Assembly (NCBI GenBank): GCA_965277595.1
Contig: CBDIDH010000002.1
Location: forward strand, 744,001-808,000
Source of the DNA: CBDIDH01 sp965277595
Lineage (GTDB): Bacteria; Planctomycetota; Planctomycetia; Isosphaerales; Isosphaeraceae
Length of the DNA: 64,000 nucleotides
Reading direction: 5' to 3'
Each line of letters starts with the position of its first letter. Within the stretch, counting starts at the first letter, position 1. The position numbers and the translations under genes were made by a program. Below, in pieces: positions 37,417 through 46,852 of the stretch. The notes beneath the pieces were generated by a model. The model searched no databases and was not told where the DNA came from. It was given only the letters and a program-made list of their open reading frames with translations.

Positions 37417-39375
37417 ATGCACCGGTCTTTCCACGCGGCATTCGCGGCCCTTCTCTGCCTGATCCTGATTTTGATCGCCAGCGCCGTGCCGACCGCCCGC
37501 GGCGGCGAACCGGCGACGATCGTTGAGGCCCGGAACCGGCTCGCCCAGGGCGATGCGCGCGGAGCGGTCAAGATTCTCGAAGCCACCCTCCCCCGCGCCT
37601 CGGCCGAGACCCGCCCCGCGCTTCTTGAAGCCCTCCGCGACGCCTACACCGCCGCCGCCCGCCAGGCCGAACACGAAGGCAAGACCGCCGAGGCCGATTC
37701 GTTTCGCGACGACCTGGAAATCCTCGGCCCGGGGAATCGAATCGCCACGGCCCCGACCCGCCCCGTCCCGCCCGCGCCAACCGACACAAAGCCCCCCAGT
37801 GAACTCGCATCGACCCCCGAGCCAGCCAACGCCTCCGCGCCTCGCTCCGCGTCGGCCGATCCCGTTGAGCCATTAACGCCCTTGCCGCCGATCGCCAATC
37901 CGGTCGATGCGCCTCCGGTCCTTGCCGCGCCCGAGGCCATCGCCACCGAACCGGCCCGACCCGACCCGGCCGTGCAACCGGCGAGCGTCCGACCCGAATC
38001 CAACCCCGTCGCGGCCGACGAGCCCGCTCCCCTTCCCGCCCCCGCCCCGGTCGCGGCTCCGCCCGCGGTTGCGGCTCCGGCTCCCCCCGCGATCGCGGCC
38101 CGAACCCCGGTCAAGCCGGTGTCGACCCCGACCGAAGTGGAAGGGCCGTCGCTGGCGGCGGCGGTCGAGGCGTTCAAGGCCGCGAACTATGACGCGGCGG
38201 GCAAGATCTTTGCCGAACTCGATCACGAAGGCAAGCTGCCGGCCGCCTTCAAGGGGCACTGGGCCTATTGCCGCGCGGGTGAGGTGGTCCGCCGGATCAA
38301 CGCACGTCCGAGCACGCCTCAGGAATGGGGGGCGATTGACGCCGAGATCCAGGCGATCCGCGACCTGAGCCCGTCAAACTGGTTCGCCGAATACCTCCGC
38401 AACCTCGCCTCGGAACGGAACCGCGACGCCAAGAATCGCCCTGCGGCCCGATCGAACAAGGTGACCGTCCGCGGCTCTTCGCCCGATGAGCCTCCCGCCG
38501 CGCGAGGTCCGGGCGCCATGATTCCGGCGAACGCGTCGCCAGCGCCTCAGCCGAGTCCCGCCCCGACCCCGATGCCAATGACGCCGATTGCCTGGAGTCG
38601 GCAGCCGGTCGAGTCGGCCAACTTCGTGGTGATCCACGTTGAGAAGGATCGGGCACTGGCCGAGCGAGCGGTTCGCGAGGCCGAGGCGACCCGCGAGGCG
38701 CAGGTCAAGCGCTGGGGTGCCGGTTCGGAAGCCTGGACGCCTCGTTGCGAGATCATTCTCTTCCCGACCGCCCGCGATTTCGCCCGCGAAACGCTGCAAC
38801 CTCCTGACTCGCCCGGCGTCTCGACGATGGGAATGACCGGCGGCAAGATCGTCTTGCGGCGCGTGAACCTGCGGACCGATCATCCGGCGATGGTCTCGGC
38901 CATCTTGCCGCACGAGGTCACCCACGTCGTCCTCGCCGACCTCTTTCCCGAACAGCAGATTCCCCGATGGGCCGACGAGGGAATGGCCGTTCTGGCCGAG
39001 CCTCGCTCCGAACAGGCGACCCGAGCCGCCGACCTTGACGAGCCCCTTCGCTCCGGCCGGGTCTTCCGCGCGGGCGATTTGATGTCGATGACCCAGTATC
39101 CCAAGCCCGAGTTCTGGAGCCTTTATTACGCTCAGAGCGTGTCGCTGACCCGCTTCCTCGTCGAAACCGGTTCCCCCGCGCAGTTCATCCGATTCGTCCA
39201 GCAGTCGCAGCAAACGGGCATTGAACCTGCCCTCAAGCAGGTCTACTCGATTTCCAGCTTCGCCGAACTTCAGAGCCGCTGGCTTTCCTTCGCCCGCCAG
39301 ACCTCCGCCAATTCCGCCGACCTCACCGCCTCTTCCGCCGAACCCCGGGCCAACCCGCCGACGCGTCGGCAATAG
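37417..39375 (+). CDS. Exported gluzincin-like metallopeptidase (peptidase MA-type)
   Basis: 652 residues. Signal peptide at 1-30 (FAALLCLILILIASAVPTARG). Residues 30-100 form helical repeat-like sequence; about 105-235 is a long Pro/Ala-rich linker; another helical section follows; the protease domain starts about 390. The zinc site is HEVTH near residue 499 with a second Glu in RWADEGMAVLAE near 522, as in gluzincins of the peptidase MA-like group. The WSLYYAQSVSLTRFLVE helix follows. Likely periplasmic or secreted; substrate unknown. Start at ATG 37417, shortly after a CGGG-rich stretch with no strong ribosome site. Confidence 0.87.
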   Translation: MHRSFHAAFAALLCLILILIASAVPTARGGEPATIVEARNRLAQGDARGAVKILEATLPRASAETRPALLEALRDAYTAAARQAEHEGKTAEADSFRDDLEILGPGNRIATAPTRPVPPAPTDTKPPSELASTPEPANASAPRSASADPVEPLTPLPPIANPVDAPPVLAAPEAIATEPARPDPAVQPASVRPESNPVAADEPAPLPAPAPVAAPPAVAAPAPPAIAARTPVKPVSTPTEVEGPSLAAAVEAFKAANYDAAGKIFAELDHEGKLPAAFKGHWAYCRAGEVVRRINARPSTPQEWGAIDAEIQAIRDLSPSNWFAEYLRNLASERNRDAKNRPAARSNKVTVRGSSPDEPPAARGPGAMIPANASPAPQPSPAPTPMPMTPIAWSRQPVESANFVVIHVEKDRALAERAVREAEATREAQVKRWGAGSEAWTPRCEIILFPTARDFARETLQPPDSPGVSTMGMTGGKIVLRRVNLRTDHPAMVSAILPHEVTHVVLADLFPEQQIPRWADEGMAVLAEPRSEQATRAADLDEPLRSGRVFRAGDLMSMTQYPKPEFWSLYYAQSVSLTRFLVETGSPAQFIRFVQQSQQTGIEPALKQVYSISSFAELQSRWLSFARQTSANSADLTASSAEPRANPPTRRQ

Positions 39376-39387
39376 TTTTTTCACGGC

Positions 39388-39463
39388 AGGGCAAAGGGCA
39401 GGACAAAAGGCAAAGGACAGAGAACAAAGGATCAATTTTGTCCTGCCCTCTGCCCTTTGCCCC
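39388..39463. repeat. Heptamer inverted repeat, AAAGGRC family (site B3)
   Basis: GCAGGGCAAAGGGCAGGAC... pairs with ...GTCCTGCCCTCTGCCCTTTGCCC across a region with AAGGACAGAGAACAAAGG. Lies between convergent genes (stops at 39375 and 39499), at a two-way terminator position. Confidence 0.82.
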
Positions 39464-39498
39464 TGGAAACCACGGATAAAGGGGAAAATCTCCCGACG

Positions 39499-41508
39499 TC
39501 ACTTCGTCTCCGGCTTGACCTGCCAGTGCTCGTCAAAGAAGTCGGCGGCGACGACCTTGCCAGGAGCGCGCGAGTTGGGCGGAGTCTGAAGGTCAATCAC
39601 GGCCCAGTCGGGAAGCTTGGGAACCTGTCGGGCATTGTTCAAATAGTCATACTCGCGGAAGGTGAACCCGCTGTTCAAGACGACATAGCGCTTCGGGTTG
39701 AGCGGGTTCGGATAAATCAGGATCGGAGCATGGTTCGCCGCGTCGAATCGTCGGTCGCCGACCTGAATTTGCGTGCCCGACCAGCGAAGAGGCAGGCTGT
39801 CGGCAATCCGCCGGATCAGGGCGTTGCTTTCAGGGTCGCCCCAGAGGATCAGGTGAGAACCGGCGAGCTCGGCGTCGGTCACCTCGGTGTCGTTCTTGAC
39901 GCGAGCCTCGCCGCGAAAGTGCCGGCGCCAGTGCTCGATCGCCCGATTCATCTCCTGGTCGGTCCACTCCTGCATCGCCTTGTGCGCACTCTTGCCGGTG
40001 GGCCGAACGACGAGGAAGGAATCCATGAAGGCATCGTCAATCGGCCCCTGAAGGTCGTGCGCCTTGCGAAGGCCGTCCGTCGGCGGCGAGCCTTTCGACC
40101 ATTTCCCATCGACCCGAACCAGCGACACCTTCAGCGACCTGTCAGACTGCGGGGCCGACCCGGCGACTGTCGTGCCGTCGACTTCAAGTCGACCGATCGC
40201 CTTGTTGTCTCGATCCAGGGGGGCGAAGCCGGGGGGGAAGTCGATCGTCAGGGCGTTGACGTTCTCGGTCTTGACGACGATTCGGGGATTCTCGCCCGTC
40301 ATGACGTCGGCGCGCACCCGCGCGCGTTCCCAGTGCTCGCCGAGAGCGTCAATCATCAGCCAGTTTGATCGGTTGTACTTGAGTGTATACGTCGTGAACC
40401 GGATCTCGCCGGGAAACTCGCGGCGTCCCGACCTGGCGAGGCTGGCCATTCTCCGCTCAACCTCGCGTTTGGCCGCGGGCTCATACGCGTGTTTCGTCTT
40501 AGGGCCGATGATGTGGGTCAGGGCGATTCCGTCCTTGTCCAGAGCCTCGGCCATCACGTCGGCCGCCTGCTTCTGGGTGTCGAGTTCGCCGCTGTAGGCG
40601 ACCGTCGGGCACTGCGCGAGGTTCTCGGACCAGTCGGTGCAGTCATAAAGATGCCAGAGCTTTTTTTCAAACCAGGTGGGTGTCAGCGATTCTTTCTGGA
40701 AGACGTCGAGGAACCTCGGCGTCTCGGCGAACCCGGCGCCGGGGTTCGCGGCAAACCAGCGGTCGGGATAATGCACGGCCAGGTGCCAGGCCGACGCCCC
40801 GCCCATCGAGAATCCACGAATCCCGATCCGGTCCGGGTCGATCCGATAGTGCGCTCGAACCGCCTCGATCGCTTCGAGCACGTCGACCTCGCCCGCGAAC
40901 TTGTTGGCGTTGCAATAGCGGCCGTACGGGTGAAGCACGATCGTATCGGCGGGGGTGAACTCACCCGGGCGCTTGAGTCGCTCGTTCACGAAGGTCAGTT
41001 CGCTGAGCGTCTCGCCCCGGCCGTGACACCAGACGTCGAGCCGGTATCGGTCGGTTCCGCCCCGCCGATAACTCTCGGGAACGACCAGGCCAAACGGCTG
41101 CAACGAGCCGTCGATTTTTGAGATATAGCCGCCGACGATCAGCCCCGTCCTCTCCTTCTCATCCGAGGGCGAGAGCAAGGTCTTGCCCGCGGCGATCAGG
41201 TCGCGGGCCTTGGCGATGTCCTGTTCGACAAAGAATTCCTGATAGGTCAAAGCGTTTTGAATCGCCCGGGAATAGACGAGGGCCTCGGTGCGCCGGGCGT
41301 CGGCGATCCGGGTTTTCTTGTCGTCCAGCAGCGCCTTGAGGTCGGCGAGGCCGGTTTCCAGCTCCTTGCGGACCTCGGGCTTGAGGCTGATTCCCAGTTG
41401 GGGAATGCGACGGACGGTCGCGGGCACGTTGTCGGCGGGTCCATCGGCCACGGCGGGCGCGGAGAGACCTGCCAGGAGACAGAGAGCGGCCAGGGGTCGG
41501 CGGGTCAT
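39499..41508 (-). CDS. Exported alpha/beta hydrolase (prolyl oligopeptidase-like)
   Basis: 669 residues. Signal peptide MTRRPLAALCLLAGLSAPAVADG. After a helical N-terminal part, an alpha/beta hydrolase domain begins near residue 145: LDVWCHGRGETLSE (oxyanion region), then GIRGFSMGGASAW, whose Ser near 233 is the probable nucleophile in a GxSxGG elbow. His in IIGPKTKHAYEP near 333 is the likely catalytic His. The C-terminal half from about 400 is a beta-rich domain that is not recognised. Likely a secreted or periplasmic esterase or peptidase; the substrate cannot be told. Confidence 0.88.
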   Translation of the reverse strand: MTRRPLAALCLLAGLSAPAVADGPADNVPATVRRIPQLGISLKPEVRKELETGLADLKALLDDKKTRIADARRTEALVYSRAIQNALTYQEFFVEQDIAKARDLIAAGKTLLSPSDEKERTGLIVGGYISKIDGSLQPFGLVVPESYRRGGTDRYRLDVWCHGRGETLSELTFVNERLKRPGEFTPADTIVLHPYGRYCNANKFAGEVDVLEAIEAVRAHYRIDPDRIGIRGFSMGGASAWHLAVHYPDRWFAANPGAGFAETPRFLDVFQKESLTPTWFEKKLWHLYDCTDWSENLAQCPTVAYSGELDTQKQAADVMAEALDKDGIALTHIIGPKTKHAYEPAAKREVERRMASLARSGRREFPGEIRFTTYTLKYNRSNWLMIDALGEHWERARVRADVMTGENPRIVVKTENVNALTIDFPPGFAPLDRDNKAIGRLEVDGTTVAGSAPQSDRSLKVSLVRVDGKWSKGSPPTDGLRKAHDLQGPIDDAFMDSFLVVRPTGKSAHKAMQEWTDQEMNRAIEHWRRHFRGEARVKNDTEVTDAELAGSHLILWGDPESNALIRRIADSLPLRWSGTQIQVGDRRFDAANHAPILIYPNPLNPKRYVVLNSGFTFREYDYLNNARQVPKLPDWAVIDLQTPPNSRAPGKVVAADFFDEHWQVKPETK

Positions 41509-41551
41509 CGGTTCGGGTCCTGCGAGGGTGGGAGAGCGTGAGTCTGATCGA

Positions 41552-43387
41552 TCAGACTTCCAGGCCGACGGCGCGCATCAGGGCCAGGGCGTTGCTGTGC
41601 CGGACCACGCCGGGCCGCATCTGGTAGTCAAACCGCATCGTGCCATCGACAAGCTGGTCTTCAAAATGCACGTTCGCGGCGCGAGGGGCCAGCGCCTCGG
41701 CAAAGTCGGCCAGGGCGAGGTCGTGCGTGGTGACTAAGCCAATCGCGTTCCGGTCAATCAGGCCGCGAACCACCGCCCCGGCGCCGACGGCCCGGTCGTG
41801 CGAGTTCGTGCCGTGAAAGACCTCATCGAGCAGGAAGAGAAGCGGCCTCGGACCTCGCGAGAGGTCGACAAGCTGGCGTAACCGCGTCAGTTCGGCATAA
41901 AAGCGCGACCGCCCGGCCTGGAGCGAATCCTGAATCCGTAGCGTCGCCCCGACGGCCAGCACCGAGACCCGCAGCCTATTCGCCCGGACCGGAGCCCCAG
42001 CCAGCGCCAGCACCGTGTTCGCCCCGACCGTCCGCAAGAGCGTGCTCTTGCCCGACATGTTCGACCCGCTGACGAGCACCACCCGAAGGGCACCCCCCAG
42101 GCTCAGGTCGTTCCGCACGCACGCCGCCTCGGCAATCAACGGATGACCGACCCCCTCGGCGTCAAAACAGGGGCCATGCTCGTCGATTTCGGGAAAGGGA
42201 TCGTCGGGATTTTCATAGGCATAGGCGGCCAGTGAGCACAGCGCCTCGAACTGGCCGACGGCGGCGATCCAGGCCGGAACTGACGGGCCGGTCTTGACCC
42301 GCCAGGCGTCAACCTCCATCGAGAGCCGGGTCGTCCAGAGCATCAACGCCGCGAACGGCACGAAGAACTGGTTCTGACCCGTGTCGATCAGGTGCAAGAG
42401 CCTCGCCAGGCGGCCGATCCGACGCGACGCCGGTTCCCCTTCAGTTTTCAGGGCGTCACAGAGCCGGATCAGCTCGGGCGACCGGAATTGCTCGCCTTCT
42501 AGACGGGCGAGCAGGTCCGCGAGCAGGTTCAGGTCGTGCCCACGCCTCTCGATCGCATGAAGCACCGCGCGGATGCGTCCTTTCTGGCTCAGCGCGAATC
42601 CGAACTCGACGATGATGACCAGAAAGAGTACGCCCAGACCCCAGGGCGCAACCCCCCAGGCGATCAGGGCCGCGATCCCAATCACGCCCAGAAGCGTGGC
42701 CGCGACCTTCGCCGACCGCGAGAGAAAGACCCCCGGAGCCTCGGCCCAGAGGACGAGCGCCTCGGGGTCGATCCCCTCGCCGACCTCAGCGCCGAGGAGT
42801 TCCAGGTCTTCGCGGAGATCGAGTCGCGGGCGAAGCTCGACAATCGCGGCCTGTCGCGCCCGGATCGTCTCCGGATTGGCCGGCGCCAGCAGCCACGCGG
42901 CCAGCGTTTCCTCGCCCGAACGTGTTCGCGCGGTACAGAGGCGTTCGAACAGTGAGCCCCGTCCAAAAAGATCGAGATCGGCCGCGTACGGGTGTTCGGG
43001 ATCGAGGAAGCGTTGCCCCGACCGGCCCGTCCCCGGCCAGCTTGCATCGAATCCGCGCAGCCTTCGCTCGTAAAAATCGGCCGCTCGGGCGTCCTCGCGG
43101 CTCCGTTTGCGGACGCGTTCATGAGCCACGACCAGCCCGACGTACCCGATCAGCGGCAAGAGCGACCACCACCAGGCCACCTGCCGGAAGGTCAGACTGA
43201 GCGCGACCAGAACGACGCCGATGGTGAAGACGACCAACCGGGCATCGGCGGCTCGCAGATCCAGTCGTTTCCGCCGTTCCAGCGCCTCGCGCCGGGCCTC
43301 GAATCGTCGGGCGTACTCCTCACGAGGGGGCGTCAGCGTCGACGTCTGCGTCGGCGTCACGAGATCCACCCCGCCATCCCTCGGCAA
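41552..43387 (-). CDS. Membrane-anchored MutS-family ATPase
   Basis: 611 residues. Two pairs of membrane segments (about 52-87: VVFTIGVVLVALSLTF and SLLPLIGYVGLVV; about 228-270: VAATLLGVIGIAALIAWG and LGVLFLVIIVEFGFAL) precede a MutS core and ATPase domain: Walker A GSNMSGKSTLLRTVG near 440, FYAELTRLRQLV near 495, Walker B LLFLLDEVFHGTNSHDR near 515, and LVTTHDLALADF near 550. The mismatch-binding N-terminal domain of MutS is absent. Proteins of this kind occur in Bacteroidetes and planctomycetes, with unknown function; ordinary mismatch repair at a membrane is unlikely. The start at 43387 is an ATG; shorter starts are possible. Confidence 0.88.
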   Translation of the reverse strand: MPRDGGVDLVTPTQTSTLTPPREEYARRFEARREALERRKRLDLRAADARLVVFTIGVVLVALSLTFRQVAWWWSLLPLIGYVGLVVAHERVRKRSREDARAADFYERRLRGFDASWPGTGRSGQRFLDPEHPYAADLDLFGRGSLFERLCTARTRSGEETLAAWLLAPANPETIRARQAAIVELRPRLDLREDLELLGAEVGEGIDPEALVLWAEAPGVFLSRSAKVAATLLGVIGIAALIAWGVAPWGLGVLFLVIIVEFGFALSQKGRIRAVLHAIERRGHDLNLLADLLARLEGEQFRSPELIRLCDALKTEGEPASRRIGRLARLLHLIDTGQNQFFVPFAALMLWTTRLSMEVDAWRVKTGPSVPAWIAAVGQFEALCSLAAYAYENPDDPFPEIDEHGPCFDAEGVGHPLIAEAACVRNDLSLGGALRVVLVSGSNMSGKSTLLRTVGANTVLALAGAPVRANRLRVSVLAVGATLRIQDSLQAGRSRFYAELTRLRQLVDLSRGPRPLLFLLDEVFHGTNSHDRAVGAGAVVRGLIDRNAIGLVTTHDLALADFAEALAPRAANVHFEDQLVDGTMRFDYQMRPGVVRHSNALALMRAVGLEV

Positions 43388-43791
43388 GGGGATTGATCGG
43401 CACAGGCCAGGATTGACTCCAGCGTCACGACGTTCTTGTCCTCGGCATCATTTGGAAAACGACGGAAATGGGCAATCTGGGCCATACTGCCCTGCGTCTC
43501 CGCGGATTTCAAGCCCTGCCTTGAGAATTGCAAAGGCCCGATGACCAAGGACCAATGACCAAAAAATTCTGCCTTCCTTGGTCCTCGGTCCTTGGTTATC
43601 GGTCATTATTGAAGAAAGAAACAGCCCTGCTTTCTCGCGCATGGGAGTTGTAAAGTCCGTTCCTTGTCGAAACGTCGCGAGAGCGTCCGACGACGCGGTT
43701 GTCGCGCCGGTTGGCTCGGGCTACAATCAGCGACCGGAGAAACGAGGTCGGACCAGGTCGCCGTCAAGGCAAAAAGGGTGGGGATCGCGCG
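43388..43791. other. Divergent intergenic region upstream of gcvT
   Basis: 404 bp between the divergent MutS-like gene and gcvT. It contains the A6 heptamer repeat (43541-43608). The rest holds no recognised gene; a search for a glycine riboswitch was not convincing. Confidence 0.5.
43541..43608. repeat. Heptamer inverted repeat, ATGACCR family (site A6)
   Basis: ATGACCA-AGGACCA-ATGACCA is followed by GGTCCTC-GGTCCTT-GGTTATC-GGTCATT. It is located between divergent gene starts, so a terminator role is not obvious. Confidence 0.8.
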
Positions 43792-44901
43792 ATGTCAGCC
43801 GAGTCGGCACTGAGGACACCGTTACACGACTGGCATCAATCGCATGGCGGCCGGCTCGTCGAGTTCGGCGGCTGGTCGATGCCGGTCCAGTACGCGTCCA
43901 TCACCGAGGAACACCAGGCCGTCCGTCAAGGTCTCGGCCTCTTCGATATCAGCCACATGGGCCGGCTCTCGTTTGACGGCCCCGACGCTCTCGAATGGCT
44001 CGAACACGTCACCACGAACCAGGTGGCCCGGCTTGACGTCAATCAGATTCAGTACAGCCTGATGGCCAACGGCGGCGGCGGCCTGATTGACGATGTGCTC
44101 GTCTACCGGAGCCGATACTCGTACCTGCTCGTCTGCAACGCCTCGAACCGCGCCCATGTTCTGGCCCAGCTTGAACGTCACCGCGAGAGCCGGGTGGCCC
44201 GCCTGACCGACCAGACTCCCGAGACCGCGATGATCGCCGTTCAGGGTCCCGCCGCCGTGGAAACCCTGTCGCCCCTTTTTGATGCGCCTCTCGACCCCCT
44301 TGGCTATTATCGCCTCGTCCCCGGCCATCTCCTCGGCGGCATCGACGCGGTTGTGAGCCGGACCGGGTACACCGGCGAGGACGGTTTCGAGCTGATCGTC
44401 GCCGCCGAGAACGCCGTGAAGGTCTGGGAAGCGATCCTTGACGCCGGCCGCCCGCGCGGGGCCATTCCCTGCGGCCTCGGGGCGCGCGATACGCTCCGGT
44501 TCGAGGCGGGGATGCCGCTGTATGGTCACGAGTTGAACGAGGCGGTGAACCCGTTCGCCGCCGGTCTCGGCTGGGCCGTGAAGCTCGACAAGGGCGACTT
44601 CGTCGGCCGCGATGCGCTCGACGCCTTCAAGGCGAACCCCGGTCAAGCCCGTGTCGGCCTTCAGCTTGACAGCAAGCGGATTGCCCGCCAGGGGGCCGAG
44701 GTCTTCCACGACGGCAAACCGGCCGGCCTGGTCACCTCCGGCACTTTTGCGCCAACGCTCCAGCAGAGCCTTGCGATGGCCCTGGTTGATCCCCTCTCGG
44801 CCACCCTCGGCATGGCCCTTGAAGTGGACGTTCGCGGCCATCGCGAGCCGGCGACGGTTGTCAAGCTCCCCTTTTACAAGCGGCCAACGACCGACGATTG
44901 A
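43792..44901 (+). CDS. gcvT: Glycine cleavage system T protein (aminomethyltransferase)
   Basis: 369 residues from ATG 43792; the frame is open 31 codons further upstream, but family sequence (LRTPLHDWHQSHGGRLVEFGGW) begins here. It transfers the methylene of glycine from the H-protein lipoamide to tetrahydrofolate, releasing ammonia. Motifs: PVQYASITEEHQAVR, LGLFDISHMGR, SRTGYTGEDGFEL (about 185), and GLGARDTLRFEAGMPLYGHEL (about 225). First gene of a gcvT-gcvH pair, 57 bp apart. gcvP is not present in the window. Confidence 0.97.
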   Translation: MSAESALRTPLHDWHQSHGGRLVEFGGWSMPVQYASITEEHQAVRQGLGLFDISHMGRLSFDGPDALEWLEHVTTNQVARLDVNQIQYSLMANGGGGLIDDVLVYRSRYSYLLVCNASNRAHVLAQLERHRESRVARLTDQTPETAMIAVQGPAAVETLSPLFDAPLDPLGYYRLVPGHLLGGIDAVVSRTGYTGEDGFELIVAAENAVKVWEAILDAGRPRGAIPCGLGARDTLRFEAGMPLYGHELNEAVNPFAAGLGWAVKLDKGDFVGRDALDAFKANPGQARVGLQLDSKRIARQGAEVFHDGKPAGLVTSGTFAPTLQQSLAMALVDPLSATLGMALEVDVRGHREPATVVKLPFYKRPTTDD

Positions 44902-44958
44902 GTTCGCACGCGATTTGACGACTTTTGAACAACGGACGCGTCAGAGGATCTCGCTTTT

Positions 44959-45345
44959 ATGGACCCGAAAACCCTCCGGTTCACGCCGACGCACGAGTGG
45001 GTTGACCTTCAGGGCGATCTTGCGACGGTCGGGATCTCCCGGTTCGCGGTCGACCAGTTGACCGACCTGATCATGATCGACCTCCCCGCCGTCGGTGCCC
45101 GGGTCACGGCCGGCAAGGGCTTTGGCGAGGTCGAGAGCGTCAAGGCCGTGAGCGATCTTTACGCCCCCGTCAGCGGCGAGGTCGTCGAGGTCAACACCGC
45201 CGTGACCTCCGACGTCCAGACCCTCGCCGAAGACCCTTACACCAAGGGCTGGCTCATCAAGGTCAAGGTTGACCCTGCTTCCGCGCCCCTCGACCTCCTC
45301 GATCACGCCTCCTACGTAAAGAAAGTCGCCGACGACGCCCATTGA
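44959..45345 (+). CDS. gcvH: Glycine cleavage system H protein
   Basis: 128 residues, the normal size of H protein. The lipoyl attachment Lys lies in GEVESVKAVSDLYAPVSGEVVEVN (near residue 59). It shuttles the aminomethyl group between the P, T and L proteins. N-terminus RFTPTHEWV is typical. Follows gcvT; a B-type heptamer hairpin stands just after it. Confidence 0.97.
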   Translation: MDPKTLRFTPTHEWVDLQGDLATVGISRFAVDQLTDLIMIDLPAVGARVTAGKGFGEVESVKAVSDLYAPVSGEVVEVNTAVTSDVQTLAEDPYTKGWLIKVKVDPASAPLDLLDHASYVKKVADDAH

Positions 45346-45382
45346 ACCCAGTTTCTCCGCGTGCCCTCGGTTTCTTTCTCGT

Positions 45383-45449
45383 AAGGACAAAGGGCAAAGG
45401 CCAAAGGCCAAAGGACAGATTCCCATCTTTGTCCTTTGGCCTTTGCCCG
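45383..45449. repeat. Heptamer inverted repeat, AAAGGRC family (site B4)
   Basis: AAGGACAAAGGGCAAAGGCC... pairs with ...GTCCTTTGGCCTTTGCCC across a short AT-containing loop. Lies downstream of gcvH at a terminator position. Confidence 0.82.
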
Positions 45450-45619
45450 GGGTCCTCTCGAAATCGGCAAAAAATCGCGCGACACTTTTCGGCGGGGTCG
45501 GGGTATAATCCAGAAGAGTGGATGATCCCAATCAATCCAAGTCGACCGAAAGGCCGTCCCAACGCGGGGGATTGAGGGGACTTGTGGCGATTCCAGGATG
45601 AGATGAGATGAGGGAGAGA

Positions 45620-46072
45620 ATGATGAAACGGTGCGTGATTCTGCTCGCGAGTCTGGCGGCGTCAACCGTGCTGGCAACGGGGATCGCGAACGCTCGCGGA
45701 TATCGGAGCGGTCCGGTCACCACCGAGTTCGGCACCTTCAGCCCGGCCGAAATGGCCGCCGGCGGGGGCGACCCCTATGCCGCCGCCCAGATCCGCGAAC
45801 AGCGGATGATCATGCAGTACCAGCAGCAGGTATACAAGCAGCAGCAACAGATGTACAAGCAGTATCAGGAGTATCTCAAGAAGAACCCCGCCGCGGCCAA
45901 GGCGATGATGAATCCGCCCGCGCAGCCGGTCGCGCCGGTCGCCCACACCAAGAAGAAAAAGCGAACCTACGTTCCCGCCGGCACCGCCAAGACCGCGGCC
46001 GCGACCGCCAAGACGGACACCGCCAAGTCCGCGGCCGCGAAGACCGACGCCGCCAAGGCCGCCACCAAGTAA
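45620..46072 (+). CDS. Small exported protein with Gln/Tyr/Lys coiled region and Ala-Lys tail
   Basis: 150 residues from ATG 45620 (ATG 45608 adds four; AGGGAGAG upstream). Signal peptide KRCVILLASLAASTVLATGIANA. A Gln/Tyr/Lys-rich helical section (MIMQYQQQVYKQQQQMYK) follows, then a Pro-rich hinge and a KKKKR segment, and an Ala/Lys/Thr tail resembling histone H1 tails (AAAKTDAAKAATK). No known family. The basic tail could bind anionic polymers such as DNA, polysaccharide or teichoic-like material outside the cytoplasm; this is inference. Confidence 0.7.
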   Translation: MMKRCVILLASLAASTVLATGIANARGYRSGPVTTEFGTFSPAEMAAGGGDPYAAAQIREQRMIMQYQQQVYKQQQQMYKQYQEYLKKNPAAAKAMMNPPAQPVAPVAHTKKKKRTYVPAGTAKTAAATAKTDTAKSAAAKTDAAKAATK

Positions 46073-46126
46073 CGAATTGAGAGCGCCTTCGAGGTCTGTC
46101 TCGTCCAATTCGATCCGATGGACAGG

Positions 46127-46564
46127 TTACCATCGTGACGATCGGACGAGCAGACCCAGCCCGATGATGGCTCCGCCGATGCAGACGGTGACCCCGTACG
46201 TGTTCCGCTCGACGAGCATGAATAGCAAGAGGGTCACGAAGACGAAGAGCGACGCCGTGTAAACCACTCGCAAGGCGCTCCTCGGTCGTTGCGGCCGGGC
46301 GACGGCCTTGAACGACCAGGCCGCCGCGGCGGCTTCAGGCGTCGCGAGGGGCGATTCGTCGACGAATTTGACCTCGTCGCCGACGATCACGGTGACGGCT
46401 GGAAACGTCATGACCTGGTCGGGAACCCGGCTCGCCCGACCACAGTCCGGGCAACGGAGCCAGGGTCCTTTCCCGCCGCTGTTCGTCCGGGCTTCGAGTG
46501 TCAACTGGCAATAGGGACAGCGATAGGTCTCCTCGACGACGCTTACCTTCGATTCCGTCGCCAC
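46127..46564 (-). CDS. Zinc-ribbon membrane protein
   Basis: 145 residues. N-terminal double Cys pair, CPYCQ and CPDCG (residues 16-42), forms a probable zinc ribbon. Two C-terminal hydrophobic helices, VVYTASLFVFVTLLLFMLV and VTVCIGGAIIGLGLLV, anchor it. Zinc ribbon plus two helices is frequent in planctomycete proteins of unknown role. Transcribed opposite to its neighbours. Confidence 0.75.
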   Translation of the reverse strand: MATESKVSVVEETYRCPYCQLTLEARTNSGGKGPWLRCPDCGRASRVPDQVMTFPAVTVIVGDEVKFVDESPLATPEAAAAAWSFKAVARPQRPRSALRVVYTASLFVFVTLLLFMLVERNTYGVTVCIGGAIIGLGLLVRSSRW

Positions 46565-46852
46565 GTCGATTTGCCTCCGATTCCTCGATGCGTTGGATCA
46601 CTCAGGACCGCGAAAACGGTCCGAAATCGGCGCCTGGAGCCGGCCGCGTCCCGACGTCCTCGCCGATCCGATCCCGGTCCATGCGCTCTCATCTTAGCCG
46701 ATCCGCAATCCAACGCCAGGATTCGCGGCGAGGCCCTTTCGCGGGCAGGGCCGGACGCGTACGATGAACGCCGATCAAGAACCGCGAAGCACGCGGACCG
46801 GCCCAAGGTCGCGCGCAGGTCGAAGACCCCAAGACCACGTGATGATCAACCG

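Noticed and set aside
43620..43791. Possible glycine riboswitch before gcvT
   Set aside because: There is a GGAGAAACGAGG and a TCAAGGCAAAAAGG, which recall parts of the aptamer, but the pairing and the conserved core could not be assembled. A covariance-model search would decide.
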